Shown piece by piece: positions 17,266 through 26,945 of a DNA stretch of 64,000 nt. Made by a program: the position numbers and the translations under genes. Source of the stretch: Segatella buccae ATCC 33574 (GTDB taxonomy: Bacteria > Bacteroidota > Bacteroidia > Bacteroidales > Bacteroidaceae); the NCBI RefSeq assembly GCF_000184945.1, contig NZ_GL586311.1:2765504-2829503 (forward strand), in the 5' to 3' direction. Under the pieces are notes generated by a model. The model was not told the DNA's origin. It ran no database searches and saw nothing but the letters and a program-made list of their open reading frames with translations. Position 1 is the stretch's first letter; each line of letters starts with the position of its first letter.

Positions 17266-20200
17266 ATGAGCAAGAGACTTTTTCTGTATCTACTCTTTGC
17301 AGTGCTGCTATCGGCAAGCACTGCTTGGGCGCAGACCACAACGCCGGCCCGGGCCGATGTCGTCAAAGGCCGGGTGCTTGATGCCGGCGGCGAAGCTCTC
17401 ATCGGTGCCCAAATTTGCTGGAAGGGCACCAAGATCATGACCGTGACTGATATCAACGGCGAGTTTTCCATCCGTCGAGATGCCGCTTCGCCCGTGCTGG
17501 TGGTTTCCTACATCGGCTACAAGTCGAAGGAAACCAAGGTGGGCAAAGACCAGACAAACATCAGCATCAGCATGAGCGACGACGCTCAGAATCTTGACGA
17601 GATCGTGGTCGTGGGCTACGGTCTTCAGAAAAAGGCAGCCATCACAGGCTCCGTGGAGGCCATCAAGGCCGAAGACATCCTGATGATACCCACGGCCAAC
17701 CTCGACCAGTCGATCACCGGACAGGTGGCCGGTCTACAGGTGATGCAAACCACCGGCGACCCCAGCACGGCCAAAGAGGCATCCATCCACATCCGCGGTA
17801 TCAACAGTGCGCCACTGCTGGTCATCGATGGTGTGCCCCGGTTTGGCACCAACACCTCCGACGGCGAAATGCGCCTCTCCGATCTCAGCCCCGACGACAT
17901 TGAGAGCGTGACCATCTTGAAAGATGCCGCTGCGGCCGCCGTCTATGGCTCACGCGCTGCCAACGGTGTGATATTGGTAAAGACCAAACGCGCCACCGGC
18001 AACAAAAAAGTGCGCATCAGCTATCGCGGACAGAGCAACATGCAGGAGGCCACCCATCTGCCTAAGTTCCTCAACGGCTACGAGTTTGCCCTGCTGCGTA
18101 ACCGGGCCGTGGACAACACACCGGGAACGACTGTCGAAAAGTACACCGACGAACAGTTGGAGCAAATCAAAAACCACTCCAACCCGAATGTATATGGTGA
18201 CGAAGACCTGCTGAGCCACCTCAAGACACACGGCCACACGATGACCCACAGCCTCTCGGCCAGCGGCGGCAACGACGGTTTGAACTACTATCTGTCTTTC
18301 GGTTATGCCGACTCGAAGGGACTCTACAGCGGTGTGGGCCGCCGACGTCTGAACTACATGGCCAAATTGGATGCCAAACTCTCGAAGCGGCTCACACTGG
18401 CGGTAGACATGAGCGGCACGCGCACCAACTCCAAGAACAGCAGCTACACCACACTGAACTCGGCCTACGCCTATTCGCCCTTGCAGGTGACACGTTTCAC
18501 CAACGGACAACTGGCCAGCATCAATGGCGGCAACCCGCTTATCAATATCAACGGACTGGGCGGCTACATCACAGACAAGACCAAGATGAACACCATCACG
18601 GTGAATCTGAACTGGGAATTGCCGTGGGTGAAAGGACTGTCGGCCTACGTGCGGAGCACTTTCGACGACAACAACACCGTGGAGTCGACTTTCAACAAGC
18701 CCGTGACTCTCTATACCTACGATGCCGACAAAGACACCTACACCACCGACCCTAACACCGTGTATCCCACGGCCAAGGTGACACTGAGACAAAACGACGG
18801 GTTCTTCGAGAGCCAACTCTACGAGGCAGGACTCAACTACAATCACACGTTTTCGGCCAAACACGATGTCGAGGGGACGCTCATTGCCAACTACCAGCGC
18901 ACGCATAACCAGTTTATGAACGGCGTCAATCTCGACAAAAGTATCTTCCCCGAAACCATGGGCACCGCACAGAAAGCAAACCTCGTGGGCAACGAGTTCC
19001 GCAATCAGCGGGCCTCGGTCATCGGACGCGCCAAATATGGTTACGCCAACAAATATTTCGCGGAATTCAGTTTCCGTGTCGACGGTTCCAACAACTTCCG
19101 GCCGGGCAAGCGTTGGGGCTTCTTCCCCTCACTCTCCGGAGCATGGGTGGTGAGCAATGAGGGCTTCTTCCGCAGTTGGAAACAGAATGCCATCTCCAAT
19201 CTGAAGTTCCGTGCATCGACCGGATGGCTGGGCAACGACGGATTGGTGAACAGCTACTCCTACCTGAAAACCTACATGGAGTCGCCCAACCGGGGCTATG
19301 ACATCGGCGGCAACTTCACGCCGGGCATCGGCCTGACCACCGGCGGCTACCCTAATCCCAACCTCACTTGGGGCAAGACGCACGACTGGAACGTCGGCAC
19401 CGACATCGGACTGTGGGACGGCAGGATAGGCATCACGTTCGAAACCTTCCTCCGCTATGAGACCGACAAGATTACGTCGGCTCCCAACTACCTCTATCCC
19501 CCTTCTACGGGTGTGGAAGGCAATGTGCCCAGTGTCAACTTCGCCAAGCTCAAGGCCTGGGGATGGGACCTCACGGTGAACCACAAGAACACTGTGGGCA
19601 AACTGAAATATAATGTGGGCATCACACTGAGCAAGTCGGCCGACAAGTATCTGGACTTCGGAGACGAGAGCAAACAGTTGCCCAACCTGCGCCGCAAGGG
19701 TACCAGTAGCATGGTGTGGACGATGTATCAGGCAGCCGGCATCTTCAAGAGCCAGGAAGAAATAGACCACCACGATGTGGACCAAGACGGACAGGGCAAC
19801 GCCACACTGGAACCGGGCGACATTAAATATGTAGACCAAAACGGCGACCACGTGCTCGACTCCAAAGACCGCATCTATGTGAAAAACTCATCGTATCCCG
19901 ACATGGACTTCGCACTCAGACTCGGAACCTCCTACAAGGGCTTTTTCCTCAACGTGCTGTTTCAGGGCGAGTTCGGCTATAAGCAGAACATCAATGAGTA
20001 TTACACGCTCGACAATGGCACGTTGCAGAAATTCCAGCAATATCACCTCACGGAGACATGGACAGAAGACACCCCCAACGCCCGCTATCCACGCATCAAG
20101 TTTGCCACCACCAATGACAACAACCGCAAGGCTTCCACCTTCTGGATACAGGATTGCAACTTCATGCGCCTGAAGATGCTCAACGTGGGCTATGCTTTCC

Positions 20201-20361
20201 CGGCTGCCATGCTGAAACACATAGGCCTCTCAACAGCCAGCATAGCCGTGCAGGCCAGCAACCTCTTTACCATCAGCAATCTGGAGGATATGGATCCCGA
20301 ATCGCTTCGCGGCTATCCCATCCAACGGTCATACGGCGTAACACTAAACTTAGGATTCTAA
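17266..20361 (+). CDS. SusC/RagA-family TonB-linked outer membrane transporter
   Basis: This 1031-residue outer membrane protein begins with a signal peptide (LFLYLLFAVLLSASTAWAQ), then a carboxypeptidase-regulatory-like domain (about 34-110, VKGRVLDAGGEALIGAQ), a plug with the family stretch NLDEIVVVGYG and VTILKDAAAAAVYGSRAANG (shown shortened in part), and a 22-strand barrel ending in an aromatic residue (LNLGF). It imports oligomers with energy from TonB, with the SusD homologue next door as lid. The neighbouring metalloprotease and C10 protease suggest peptides as cargo, as for RagAB of Porphyromonas, rather than glycan; no glycosidase lies in this cluster. Confidence 0.95.
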   Translation: MSKRLFLYLLFAVLLSASTAWAQTTTPARADVVKGRVLDAGGEALIGAQICWKGTKIMTVTDINGEFSIRRDAASPVLVVSYIGYKSKETKVGKDQTNISISMSDDAQNLDEIVVVGYGLQKKAAITGSVEAIKAEDILMIPTANLDQSITGQVAGLQVMQTTGDPSTAKEASIHIRGINSAPLLVIDGVPRFGTNTSDGEMRLSDLSPDDIESVTILKDAAAAAVYGSRAANGVILVKTKRATGNKKVRISYRGQSNMQEATHLPKFLNGYEFALLRNRAVDNTPGTTVEKYTDEQLEQIKNHSNPNVYGDEDLLSHLKTHGHTMTHSLSASGGNDGLNYYLSFGYADSKGLYSGVGRRRLNYMAKLDAKLSKRLTLAVDMSGTRTNSKNSSYTTLNSAYAYSPLQVTRFTNGQLASINGGNPLININGLGGYITDKTKMNTITVNLNWELPWVKGLSAYVRSTFDDNNTVESTFNKPVTLYTYDADKDTYTTDPNTVYPTAKVTLRQNDGFFESQLYEAGLNYNHTFSAKHDVEGTLIANYQRTHNQFMNGVNLDKSIFPETMGTAQKANLVGNEFRNQRASVIGRAKYGYANKYFAEFSFRVDGSNNFRPGKRWGFFPSLSGAWVVSNEGFFRSWKQNAISNLKFRASTGWLGNDGLVNSYSYLKTYMESPNRGYDIGGNFTPGIGLTTGGYPNPNLTWGKTHDWNVGTDIGLWDGRIGITFETFLRYETDKITSAPNYLYPPSTGVEGNVPSVNFAKLKAWGWDLTVNHKNTVGKLKYNVGITLSKSADKYLDFGDESKQLPNLRRKGTSSMVWTMYQAAGIFKSQEEIDHHDVDQDGQGNATLEPGDIKYVDQNGDHVLDSKDRIYVKNSSYPDMDFALRLGTSYKGFFLNVLFQGEFGYKQNINEYYTLDNGTLQKFQQYHLTETWTEDTPNARYPRIKFATTNDNNRKASTFWIQDCNFMRLKMLNVGYAFPAAMLKHIGLSTASIAVQASNLFTISNLEDMDPESLRGYPIQRSYGVTLNLGF

Positions 20362-20374
20362 ATCAAGACTACCC

Positions 20375-22114
20375 ATGATGAAGATTAAAATATGGATATT
20401 GGGGGCCGTGGCTTCGCTCTCACTGACGGCTTGCAACAGTCTGTTTGACGACGCACCCCTGGACAAGATTTCCGACGAGGCGACTTGGACCAACAGCCAG
20501 CTGGTCGACGAGTATGCCAACACTTGGTATCGGGAGATGAGCAGTGGTTTCAGCATCTACGTGCCCAGTTCGACACTGCTCAAAAGTGTCTCACGCTACT
20601 ACCTCCCATGGTTTGGCGACCAGCTGACGGTGGGCAAATCCGATTGGTTCAATGCCGGCTACGGAGACATTTTGAAAGGCAACGAGGAAAGCATCACGCG
20701 GTATGCCGCCAACCGATGGGCAGCCTACTACACACAGTTGCAGTACATCAACACCTTTCTGGTCAACAAGGACAAAGTGCCCGATGCCGCGCAGAAGCAG
20801 CGACTGGAGGGTGAGGCTCATTTCTTCAGAGCCTACTATTACTACATGCTTTGGCGACGATTCGGGGGCGTGTTGCTCATAGACCACCCCTACGACCCGC
20901 TTCAGCAGAAAGAGGTATTTCCCCGGGCATCGTATGAGCAGATGGTGGACTTCATCGTAGCCGACGCCGACAAGGCGGCCGAGCTGCTTCCCACGACATA
21001 CGCCTTGAGTGAGAGCGGGCGCATCACCAAAGGCGCTGCCCTCATGCTGAAAGCCAAGACCTATCTTTGGGCCTCAAGCGAAGTGTTCCAAAACAAGGAC
21101 AAAGGCTATCTGGGATTCACCGGCGACGCAAGCAAGGAGATGTTGCAGAAAGCCCAAGCGGCCTATGATGCGCTTTTCGCACTGAACGCCTATTCACTCA
21201 TTCCCATCGCGGCAACCACTCAGGCCGACATCAAGGACGAGTACCGGAAGATTTTCCTAACGAAGAACAGCCAAGAATCTATCCTCGAAGTGCAGCACTC
21301 CAACGATGGCGACTACGCCAACAAGTTCGGCCACAAACTCGACCGCGATGCGGCAGCTCCTTCGTTCACCGGCACGACGGCTGCCTATACGCCCACTCAA
21401 AACCACGTGGACGAATATGGCATGAGAGACGGGGCCACCTACGACGCAACCAAGCCCTACGAAAACCGCGACTACCGCTTCTATGCCAATATTCTCTACG
21501 ACGGTTGCACTTACCACAAGCATGTCATGGACTTGCACTATACCGACAAGGTGGCGGGAGCAGACCTGAAACCTTACGGCACATCTACCTCAGCCGCCTA
21601 CAGCCGCACGGGCTACTATCTGGGTAAGTTCGTGGACGAGACGCAGTCCATCGACGACAACGGAACCTACGCCAGCAAGCAGAATTACATCATCTGGCGT
21701 TATGCCGAGGCCTTGCTCGACAGAGCCGAGGTGGCTTTCCGCTTGGGCGATGAGCAGAAGGCCCTACAGTTGGTCAACCAAGTGAGAATGCGCGTACACA
21801 TGGACGCTTACACCGGCATCACGTGGGAGCAGATTGTGAACGAGCGCAGGGTGGAGTTGGCTTTCGAGGAAACGAGCTACTGGGACCACTTCCGCTGGGG
21901 CAACGCAGAAACCAAGCTCAACGGTTCCAAGAATCCGCTGAAGGCTATGCGCATCGACGTGAACAAGGGTGTGACGAAATACACCATCAGCAATCTCAAT
22001 CGTTTCCCCGGACGCATCAGAGTGTTTGATGCGAAGGAATATTACTTCCCCATTCCTTGGAGCGAAATCAAATATCAGGGGATTGATCAGAATCCGGGAT
22101 GGAAAGAGGTGTAA
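20375..22114 (+). CDS. SusD/RagB-family substrate-binding lipoprotein
   Basis: The 579-residue product starts 13 bases after susC. A lipoprotein signal ends in LTAC (cysteine 20), so it is anchored at the outer membrane as partner of the SusC transporter. The TPR-like SusD fold is shown by RLEGEAHFFRAYYYYMLWRRFG (read in two parts), RITKGAALMLKAKTYLWAS and the C-terminal WEQIVNERRVELAFEETSYWDHFRW region (read in parts), ending in PIPWSEI and NPGW. Length is typical. Transcription of the pair probably ends at the hairpin 22123-22151. Confidence 0.95.
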   Translation: MMKIKIWILGAVASLSLTACNSLFDDAPLDKISDEATWTNSQLVDEYANTWYREMSSGFSIYVPSSTLLKSVSRYYLPWFGDQLTVGKSDWFNAGYGDILKGNEESITRYAANRWAAYYTQLQYINTFLVNKDKVPDAAQKQRLEGEAHFFRAYYYYMLWRRFGGVLLIDHPYDPLQQKEVFPRASYEQMVDFIVADADKAAELLPTTYALSESGRITKGAALMLKAKTYLWASSEVFQNKDKGYLGFTGDASKEMLQKAQAAYDALFALNAYSLIPIAATTQADIKDEYRKIFLTKNSQESILEVQHSNDGDYANKFGHKLDRDAAAPSFTGTTAAYTPTQNHVDEYGMRDGATYDATKPYENRDYRFYANILYDGCTYHKHVMDLHYTDKVAGADLKPYGTSTSAAYSRTGYYLGKFVDETQSIDDNGTYASKQNYIIWRYAEALLDRAEVAFRLGDEQKALQLVNQVRMRVHMDAYTGITWEQIVNERRVELAFEETSYWDHFRWGNAETKLNGSKNPLKAMRIDVNKGVTKYTISNLNRFPGRIRVFDAKEYYFPIPWSEIKYQGIDQNPGWKEV

Positions 22115-22122
22115 AGACTTTA

Positions 22123-22151
22123 GGAGTTAAAGGGATTTTCCCTTTAACTCC
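22123..22151 (+). terminator. Hairpin terminator after susD, GGAGTT-type element
   Basis: GGAGTTAAAGGG pairs perfectly with CCCTTTAACTCC across a 5-base loop ATTTT. The following 70 bases repeat the same theme (CCTTCAACTCCTTC, CTCCTTTAACTCC), as in the elements at 4232-4336 and 58161-58345. Confidence 0.6.
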
Positions 22152-22244
22152 CCAAAGGTTCAAGCCATCGTGTTGTTGCCTTCAACTCCTTCCCCCAATT
22201 TCCGACAACTCCTTTAACTCCATTAAACAATAACCATATCAACA

Positions 22245-23111
22245 ATGAAGAAGATTTTTACTTTCGTACTGGCATTGGCCTCTTTCACAGGAGCATACGC
22301 CGCAGAATACAACCTTTTCCCGACAGCAGACGGATGGTTGTGGTTTGACAATCAAGACAGCAACGCACGCTTTGTGGGCCTGATCGACGAGACACCTTAT
22401 AAAGTGATGCAGGGGCAAGAAGCCAAATTGGTGCAGATGGTCTATGCCGATCAAACACCGGACTATCCCCCAACGGTAGTTGATGCCGACATTGTGGGTG
22501 TAGGAACTGACGGTGAGACAGGCTCTGCCGGTTTCCGCAAGGGAGCCATTGTGCTGCAGCCCTCCAGTGCAAACTCCGTACCCAATGGCGGCGGCTTCGT
22601 GATATGCCTGCCTTCGTGCTCCACACTGTCCATAGACTATTCCTGCAGCAGCAAGGTGATGGCTCGCATCGTGGCCACCACCAATCCACTGGCAGACATG
22701 AATAAAGTAGCCGCCTCTTATGACTTATCATCTGCCGACGGTTGGAAAGTGATCTCAGCAAAGTATATGAGCGTATTTAAACGCTTGCCCAAAGGCCATC
22801 AGCAGTGGACGGGCATCGAGAAACTGAACAATGGCAGCGACGCCACGACCATCCAGTCGGACAAACCCATCTACATCTGGTTCCAGTCGGGCACCCGCGA
22901 CACCATCTACATCCACGGCATCAAGGTGACGACTCCCAAGCAGGAGACAACGGGCATCACCACCCCCGCGACCAACAAAGCCGGCATAAAGACCGAGGTC
23001 TACAGTGTAAATGGGCAATTACTGGGCAACAACAAGGCTACAAGCCGTCTGCCCAAAGGAGTCTACATCGTGAAAGAAGGAGACAAGACGCGCAAAGTCA
23101 TAAAAAGGTAA
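22245..23111 (+). CDS. Secreted protein with type IX-like C-terminal tail
   Basis: This 288-residue protein has a signal peptide (KKIFTFVLALASFTGAYA) and a body of predicted beta strands (AEYNLFPTADGWLWFD, then SLSSADG-like segments) whose family I do not recognise. It ends in VYSVNGQLLGNN, GVYIVKEGDKTRKVIKR, a tail of the sort used as type IX secretion sorting signal, removed when the protein is attached to the surface. It follows susD by 130 bases and may be the surface-exposed third member of the unit. It could be a binding module or part of an enzyme family. Confidence 0.65.
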   Translation: MKKIFTFVLALASFTGAYAAEYNLFPTADGWLWFDNQDSNARFVGLIDETPYKVMQGQEAKLVQMVYADQTPDYPPTVVDADIVGVGTDGETGSAGFRKGAIVLQPSSANSVPNGGGFVICLPSCSTLSIDYSCSSKVMARIVATTNPLADMNKVAASYDLSSADGWKVISAKYMSVFKRLPKGHQQWTGIEKLNNGSDATTIQSDKPIYIWFQSGTRDTIYIHGIKVTTPKQETTGITTPATNKAGIKTEVYSVNGQLLGNNKATSRLPKGVYIVKEGDKTRKVIKR

Positions 23112-23134
23112 GAAACAACACAAAAGAAAAATAC

Positions 23135-23260
23135 AGGGGCAGTGCTTCATGCCTGTCCGCACGATTTGAAAAATCGTATCCCAAACCATGATTCCGGCAA
23201 AGGCATGAGAACTGGGAACGTTTCCATGAAATGTGCGGGCAGGCATAAAGCACTGCCCCT
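23135..23260. repeat. Long inverted repeat, 28-bp arms
   Basis: Arms 23135-23162 and 23233-23260 (AGGGGCAGTGCTTYATGCCT outward part) match at 26 of 28 positions across a 70-base centre. It fills the gap between convergent genes. It could be a terminator, a miniature mobile element or a structured RNA; no target duplication was seen. A CCCC/GGGG TGAGG element follows at 23390-23428. Confidence 0.7.
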
Positions 23261-23430
23261 ACTCTTTTCTGCTTTTTCCTATACTTTATATTTCTATGTT
23301 GCCCCAATAAAAAGCAACATAGAAACAAAAACAAGTCCATTTCCCATAAACCTTCCATACGACACGGTCACCGTTTATGGGCACATCACTCCCTTCCCCC
23401 TTAGAGAGGGGCCGGGGGTGAGGCTTTTCT

Positions 23431-24402
23431 CTACTTTCTCACCTTCCTAACACTTCCGTCAGCATACCTGATGATATTAACACCCTTGCCGAGTTGTGGC
23501 CGGCGCGTCCCGTCAATGCCGTAAATGCCAATGATTTCACCCTCACCGGAGGAAGCAGACTTTTGGACAGTGGGAGCAGTGATGGCAGTGGCAGACGGCG
23601 GTTTGATGCCAATGATCATCGCCTGATGATGCTTGAAGTCAAGCGTCTTGTCATCCACATCGAGGTCGGGATCGAAATAGCCGTTGTCTTTTCCCTTCCA
23701 TCCCCAGTTGATGTGTACCTCGCCCTTCTCATTATATCCGTCAAGCACCCAAGCGTGCCCACCCTGCGAGTCGCTGTTGCCGGAATAGAAAATGGGGCGG
23801 CCGTTGGAAAGTTCATTGTAGATAAGCTCCATCCACTCCACCTTGGTGTAGTTTTGGCGGCTCAGATAGCGTATTCCGTCAGGCTCGTAACGGAAATAAT
23901 CAATCATGTCGCGGGGAATATTGCTGTAGGCAAAAGCCGAACTCCCACCGAGCTGATAGATCATGCCCACAGCCACACCGCAGTGAAAGAGCAAGGTGGC
24001 TACAGCTTTCACGCTCTCACCGGTGTAGTTGAAAGGATAGGCGGTCAACATTTTCTCCCATTTATATTCCGTCTTTCCAAATTCGGCGATGACACTGTCT
24101 TTGTCGAAAAACGACTTGTAGGCATTCCGGCCCTTGCCCATCTTGGGATAGGCATGATAATACATGATTTGCCCCAAGGCCAAAGCCACGCAACCTACGG
24201 GGCAATGCTGCTCCTTTTTCGTGATTTTGTTCACCTTGGTGGGACACAGGCTGTTATAGGGTGCGCCCTGCCCCCAAGTGGTTTTCAGCATGGGTTCCAC
24301 ACTGGTTTTATATTTGGCTGCATCGGGGGCTATGAGCTGTGCGCTCACCGTGCCCATGCCCAACAGCAGAAAAGCCGAGAGGGCAAAGCTTCTTATCTTC
24401 AT
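23431..24402 (-). CDS. C10-family (streptopain-like) cysteine protease
   Basis: The 323-residue exported protease has a signal peptide (1-21) and then directly the mature C10 domain: WGQGAPYN (43-50), catalytic Cys71 in HCPVGCVALALGQ, His216 in GGHAWVLDGY and the INWGW motif (231-235). Streptopain and interpain carry a propeptide of roughly 100 residues between signal and protease; that is missing here, so control of activity must differ. The C-terminal tail (IYGIDGTRRPQLGKGVNIIR, then SVRKVRK) looks like a type IX sorting tail. ATG 24402 is chosen over TTG 24411. Confidence 0.88.
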   Translation of the reverse strand: MKIRSFALSAFLLLGMGTVSAQLIAPDAAKYKTSVEPMLKTTWGQGAPYNSLCPTKVNKITKKEQHCPVGCVALALGQIMYYHAYPKMGKGRNAYKSFFDKDSVIAEFGKTEYKWEKMLTAYPFNYTGESVKAVATLLFHCGVAVGMIYQLGGSSAFAYSNIPRDMIDYFRYEPDGIRYLSRQNYTKVEWMELIYNELSNGRPIFYSGNSDSQGGHAWVLDGYNEKGEVHINWGWKGKDNGYFDPDLDVDDKTLDFKHHQAMIIGIKPPSATAITAPTVQKSASSGEGEIIGIYGIDGTRRPQLGKGVNIIRYADGSVRKVRK

Positions 24403-24430
24403 TGAAGTCAATTTAAGTCTCTTTATTTTA

Positions 24431-24481
24431 GAAGTTAAGGAGAGAGCATTCCCCCCTTAACTCCCCAAACTGCTCCTAAAA
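24431..24481. repeat. GGAGTT-type inverted element between the C10 and LRR genes
   Basis: TTTTAGAAGTTAAGG pairs in large part with CCTTAACT and CCTAAAA on the right side. It separates two minus-strand genes and belongs to the same family of elements as 4232-4336, 22123-22220 and 58161-58345. Confidence 0.45.
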
Positions 24482-24482
24482 A

Positions 24483-25802
24483 CTATTTCACTACGATTTT
24501 CATCACCTTGTCGCCTTGCCGCACGATATAGGTGCCTTGGGTCAACGAGTTGACATCGGCATTCTTCTCGAGAAGCCGGCCGTCAAGAGCGTAGACATCG
24601 GCCTTGGCTGCATGGGCGGCTGCATGGGCGGCACTGATGCCCGTGGCGGCCAATACCTTCACAGCCTTGGTCCTGAACACATTAGTCCCCGTAAACTTGG
24701 GAAAAGCCTGCGAAGTCATCATGCAATACACCGGCGTGGCCTGCTCTTTGATAAACGTGAATTTGCCGTCCTCTTCGGTATAGTCGGTGCCTGCTGTGAG
24801 CCGGTTGCCCTCCTCGCTCATCCACGTATAGGTAGTGGTCTGAGGGGTGGCGGCCAATCCCTTGATATTGTTCTGCGCAGAGAGATCGATGGTCTTGTCG
24901 ATGTCGCTTATTTCCATCTCCTTCTGTGGAGCGTAGGTAAGGGTTTTGATATTCTCCGTGGGGATGGTGGCCAGTGTCAGTCGGTTTTTACTCAGATTGG
25001 CCGTACCGATGGCGGTGTATTTCACTTCCCTCAACTCATTGTTCATGGCAAAAAGTCGGCCCTGCTCCAAACCGGTGAGTTCGGTCAAGTCGAGCGTGGT
25101 CAGTTTATTGTTGTTCACACTCAAATACAATTTCGATGTCTTGTTGGCCCCGAGGTTGATACTTGTCAATCCCATGTTGAGCAGATAAACGCTGGCAAGA
25201 GATGTGTTGTGAGACAAGTCGAGCGTACTGATGCTGTTATTGCTCAAATAGAGCGTTTTGAGATTGGGCACCTGTGTACCGTCAAAACTTGTGAGCTTGT
25301 TGTTCTGCAGATTAAGATTGGTCAGTGCCGGCTGCAAAACGACACTTGTCAACGCATTGTTGTTGAGCAGGGCTTTGGTCATCTTGGTGTTCTTCGACAA
25401 GTCAAGCGTGGTCAACTTATTGCCGTTGGCATTCAGCTCCTCCAAGTCAGTGGCCCGGGTCACATCAAGTTCTGTGACACCCGCAGCATCGATTCTCGAA
25501 ATGCAGTCGAAGAAGACAATGGGCCCTGTGGCATACACCTTGATATGTCCGCCGCCCGTGGGCGTACCGGTGATCTCGGTAGCGTTATAACCGTCGTAGG
25601 TGGCCATGATGGTTTTCCCCTCCACAACGGTTCCGTCTCCCCAGTCGATGGACACGGTGTTGGGAGCTATCGAACCGCTGCCGAAACCAAGCGTGCGTGT
25701 CTTGCCGTCTACTTCAGCCGTAAGACTGATAATTTCTGCCGTTTGCGCTTGCACTGCAAGCGTCAGGAATGTGGCAAAGGCCAAGAGTATAGATTTTCTC
25801 AT
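24483..25802 (-). CDS. Secreted leucine-rich-repeat protein with type IX-like tail
   Basis: The 439-residue protein begins at ATG 25802 with a signal peptide (RKSILLAFATFLTLAVQAQ). After a short beta domain containing SIDWGDGT there are about seven or eight LRR units of the LTTLDLSKNTKMTKALLNNN kind (residues about 120-300), as in BspA/internalin-like surface proteins that bind host or matrix ligands. A further beta domain follows and the C-terminus VYALDGRLLEKN, GTYIVRQGDKVMKIVVK is a type IX-like sorting tail. The longer open frame up to 26000 lacks a signal peptide and crosses the promoter. It is probably surface-attached. Confidence 0.82.
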   Translation of the reverse strand: MRKSILLAFATFLTLAVQAQTAEIISLTAEVDGKTRTLGFGSGSIAPNTVSIDWGDGTVVEGKTIMATYDGYNATEITGTPTGGGHIKVYATGPIVFFDCISRIDAAGVTELDVTRATDLEELNANGNKLTTLDLSKNTKMTKALLNNNALTSVVLQPALTNLNLQNNKLTSFDGTQVPNLKTLYLSNNSISTLDLSHNTSLASVYLLNMGLTSINLGANKTSKLYLSVNNNKLTTLDLTELTGLEQGRLFAMNNELREVKYTAIGTANLSKNRLTLATIPTENIKTLTYAPQKEMEISDIDKTIDLSAQNNIKGLAATPQTTTYTWMSEEGNRLTAGTDYTEEDGKFTFIKEQATPVYCMMTSQAFPKFTGTNVFRTKAVKVLAATGISAAHAAAHAAKADVYALDGRLLEKNADVNSLTQGTYIVRQGDKVMKIVVK

Positions 25803-25845
25803 ACGAATAAAAAAATAGATAATGAAACAATAAATACTATGGCTA

Positions 25846-25853
25846 CAAATATA
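25846..25853 (-). promoter_or_regulatory. -7 box of the LRR gene
   Basis: The complement reads TATATTTG, 44 bases before ATG 25802; the upstream element is weak. Confidence 0.4.
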
Positions 25854-25967
25854 CACAAAAATACTGATACGTTGGTATATTTTTTCTTTTTTTATTCTTG
25901 AAGATGGTGTGGGAGGGGGAGAGGAAGTCTCACGGCCCTCCAGTGGAAGGAGTGCCTTTATGGGACT

Positions 25968-26437
25968 ATCGGTATTTGACAGGGAAATGAATACATGCAT
26001 TTGGTCACACGCCTATATGAAATAGAGGAAAGGGGGCTCCGCAAAATGTTGCATCGTTGCGAATAATATCAACAAAAACGCATCTGCCGAAAAGCTCCAA
26101 CCAAAGTGGCAAGTCGACTCCAGACCACTGAAAAAACCTACCGGTTTTATAGTTTGGGCTCTTCAAGCGTGCAAAAGGGCTACAGTCACACGCCCAAATA
26201 GGCCAAACAAGAATGCCACAGAGCCCGAACAAGTCGCCCGAACAGCCCCTTTTAACGGCCCGAACGGCCCGTTTGGCATCCTCATCAAGCCCCATCGGGA
26301 TGTCAAGAAAACTCAAACCACTGAACGACAGGGGATTAGGTGCTTCGCTGAAATTCGTGTACAGGCAGCCGCAGAATCATTGCTGGAAAATATCGCAAGC
26401 ACAAGGCGCGAAACCGGGCAAATAGTTTTACACTTAT
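25968..26437 (+). repeat. Dispersed composite repeat, copy D (divergent)
   Basis: The left part aligns with copy A (GGGAAATGAATACATGCATT, then AACAAAAACGCATCTGCC). The central hairpin region is rearranged, but the right end (CAAATCTGG-like region to AAATATCGCAAGCACAAGG and CAAATAGTTTTACA) follows the family. It is the most diverged copy. Bases 26438-26732 show nothing recognisable. Confidence 0.65.
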
Positions 26438-26771
26438 GAGGCGGCCCTCCAACACCCCATCGAAGGCTCATGCGGCCCGCCCCTTGCCACGAATCGGCTG
26501 CTGACGGTTGCCTATCTCTTCACCATGGCCTCCCGCCCCATCTTCATTGCGGAAGGGTGTCCATCCTCCCTCCAATGCCAATAAACGACAAAACCGGCAT
26601 CCCCGAACAAGAGCTCAATATGCCCAACCATGCCAATGGCCTATATGGTTGAAGATAAATCAGAGAACAGATTCCCATAAATTAAAAATTTAAGCCGAAA
26701 ACATTTGGAGACTTCCAAAATATTTTCACAGAGTGCAGAGAAAAAAGAGACTAATCAAAAAGGGCAAAAGC

Positions 26772-26855
26772 ATGTTGATGGCAATACTTACCATCATCAG
26801 TGTCTTGGTGGTGGCCATCTGCATCTACCTTTATTGTTTCCATGGCTATTTTTAA
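26772..26855 (+). CDS. Possible 27-residue membrane peptide
   Basis: ATG 26772 opens a 27-residue frame that is almost one hydrophobic segment (MLMAILTIISVLVVAICIYL, ending CFHGYF). An in-frame GTG at 26733 would add QRKKRLIKKGKS, giving the typical basic-inside single-span topology. AAAAGGG before the ATG could be a ribosome binding site. No clear promoter was found, so this is a weak candidate. Confidence 0.35.
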   Translation: MLMAILTIISVLVVAICIYLYCFHGYF

Positions 26856-26945
26856 ATGTCTCCCCCACTTACTATCCGCACTATCAAAGCACATTGACTT
26901 TCCACAACAGGAAGACGGCTCCCTTTAGATGGTGGGGCCAAAAAC

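Noticed and set aside
24403..24411. TTG start at 24411 for the C10 protease
   Set aside because: ATG 24402 gives a standard signal peptide directly; the extra three residues add nothing.
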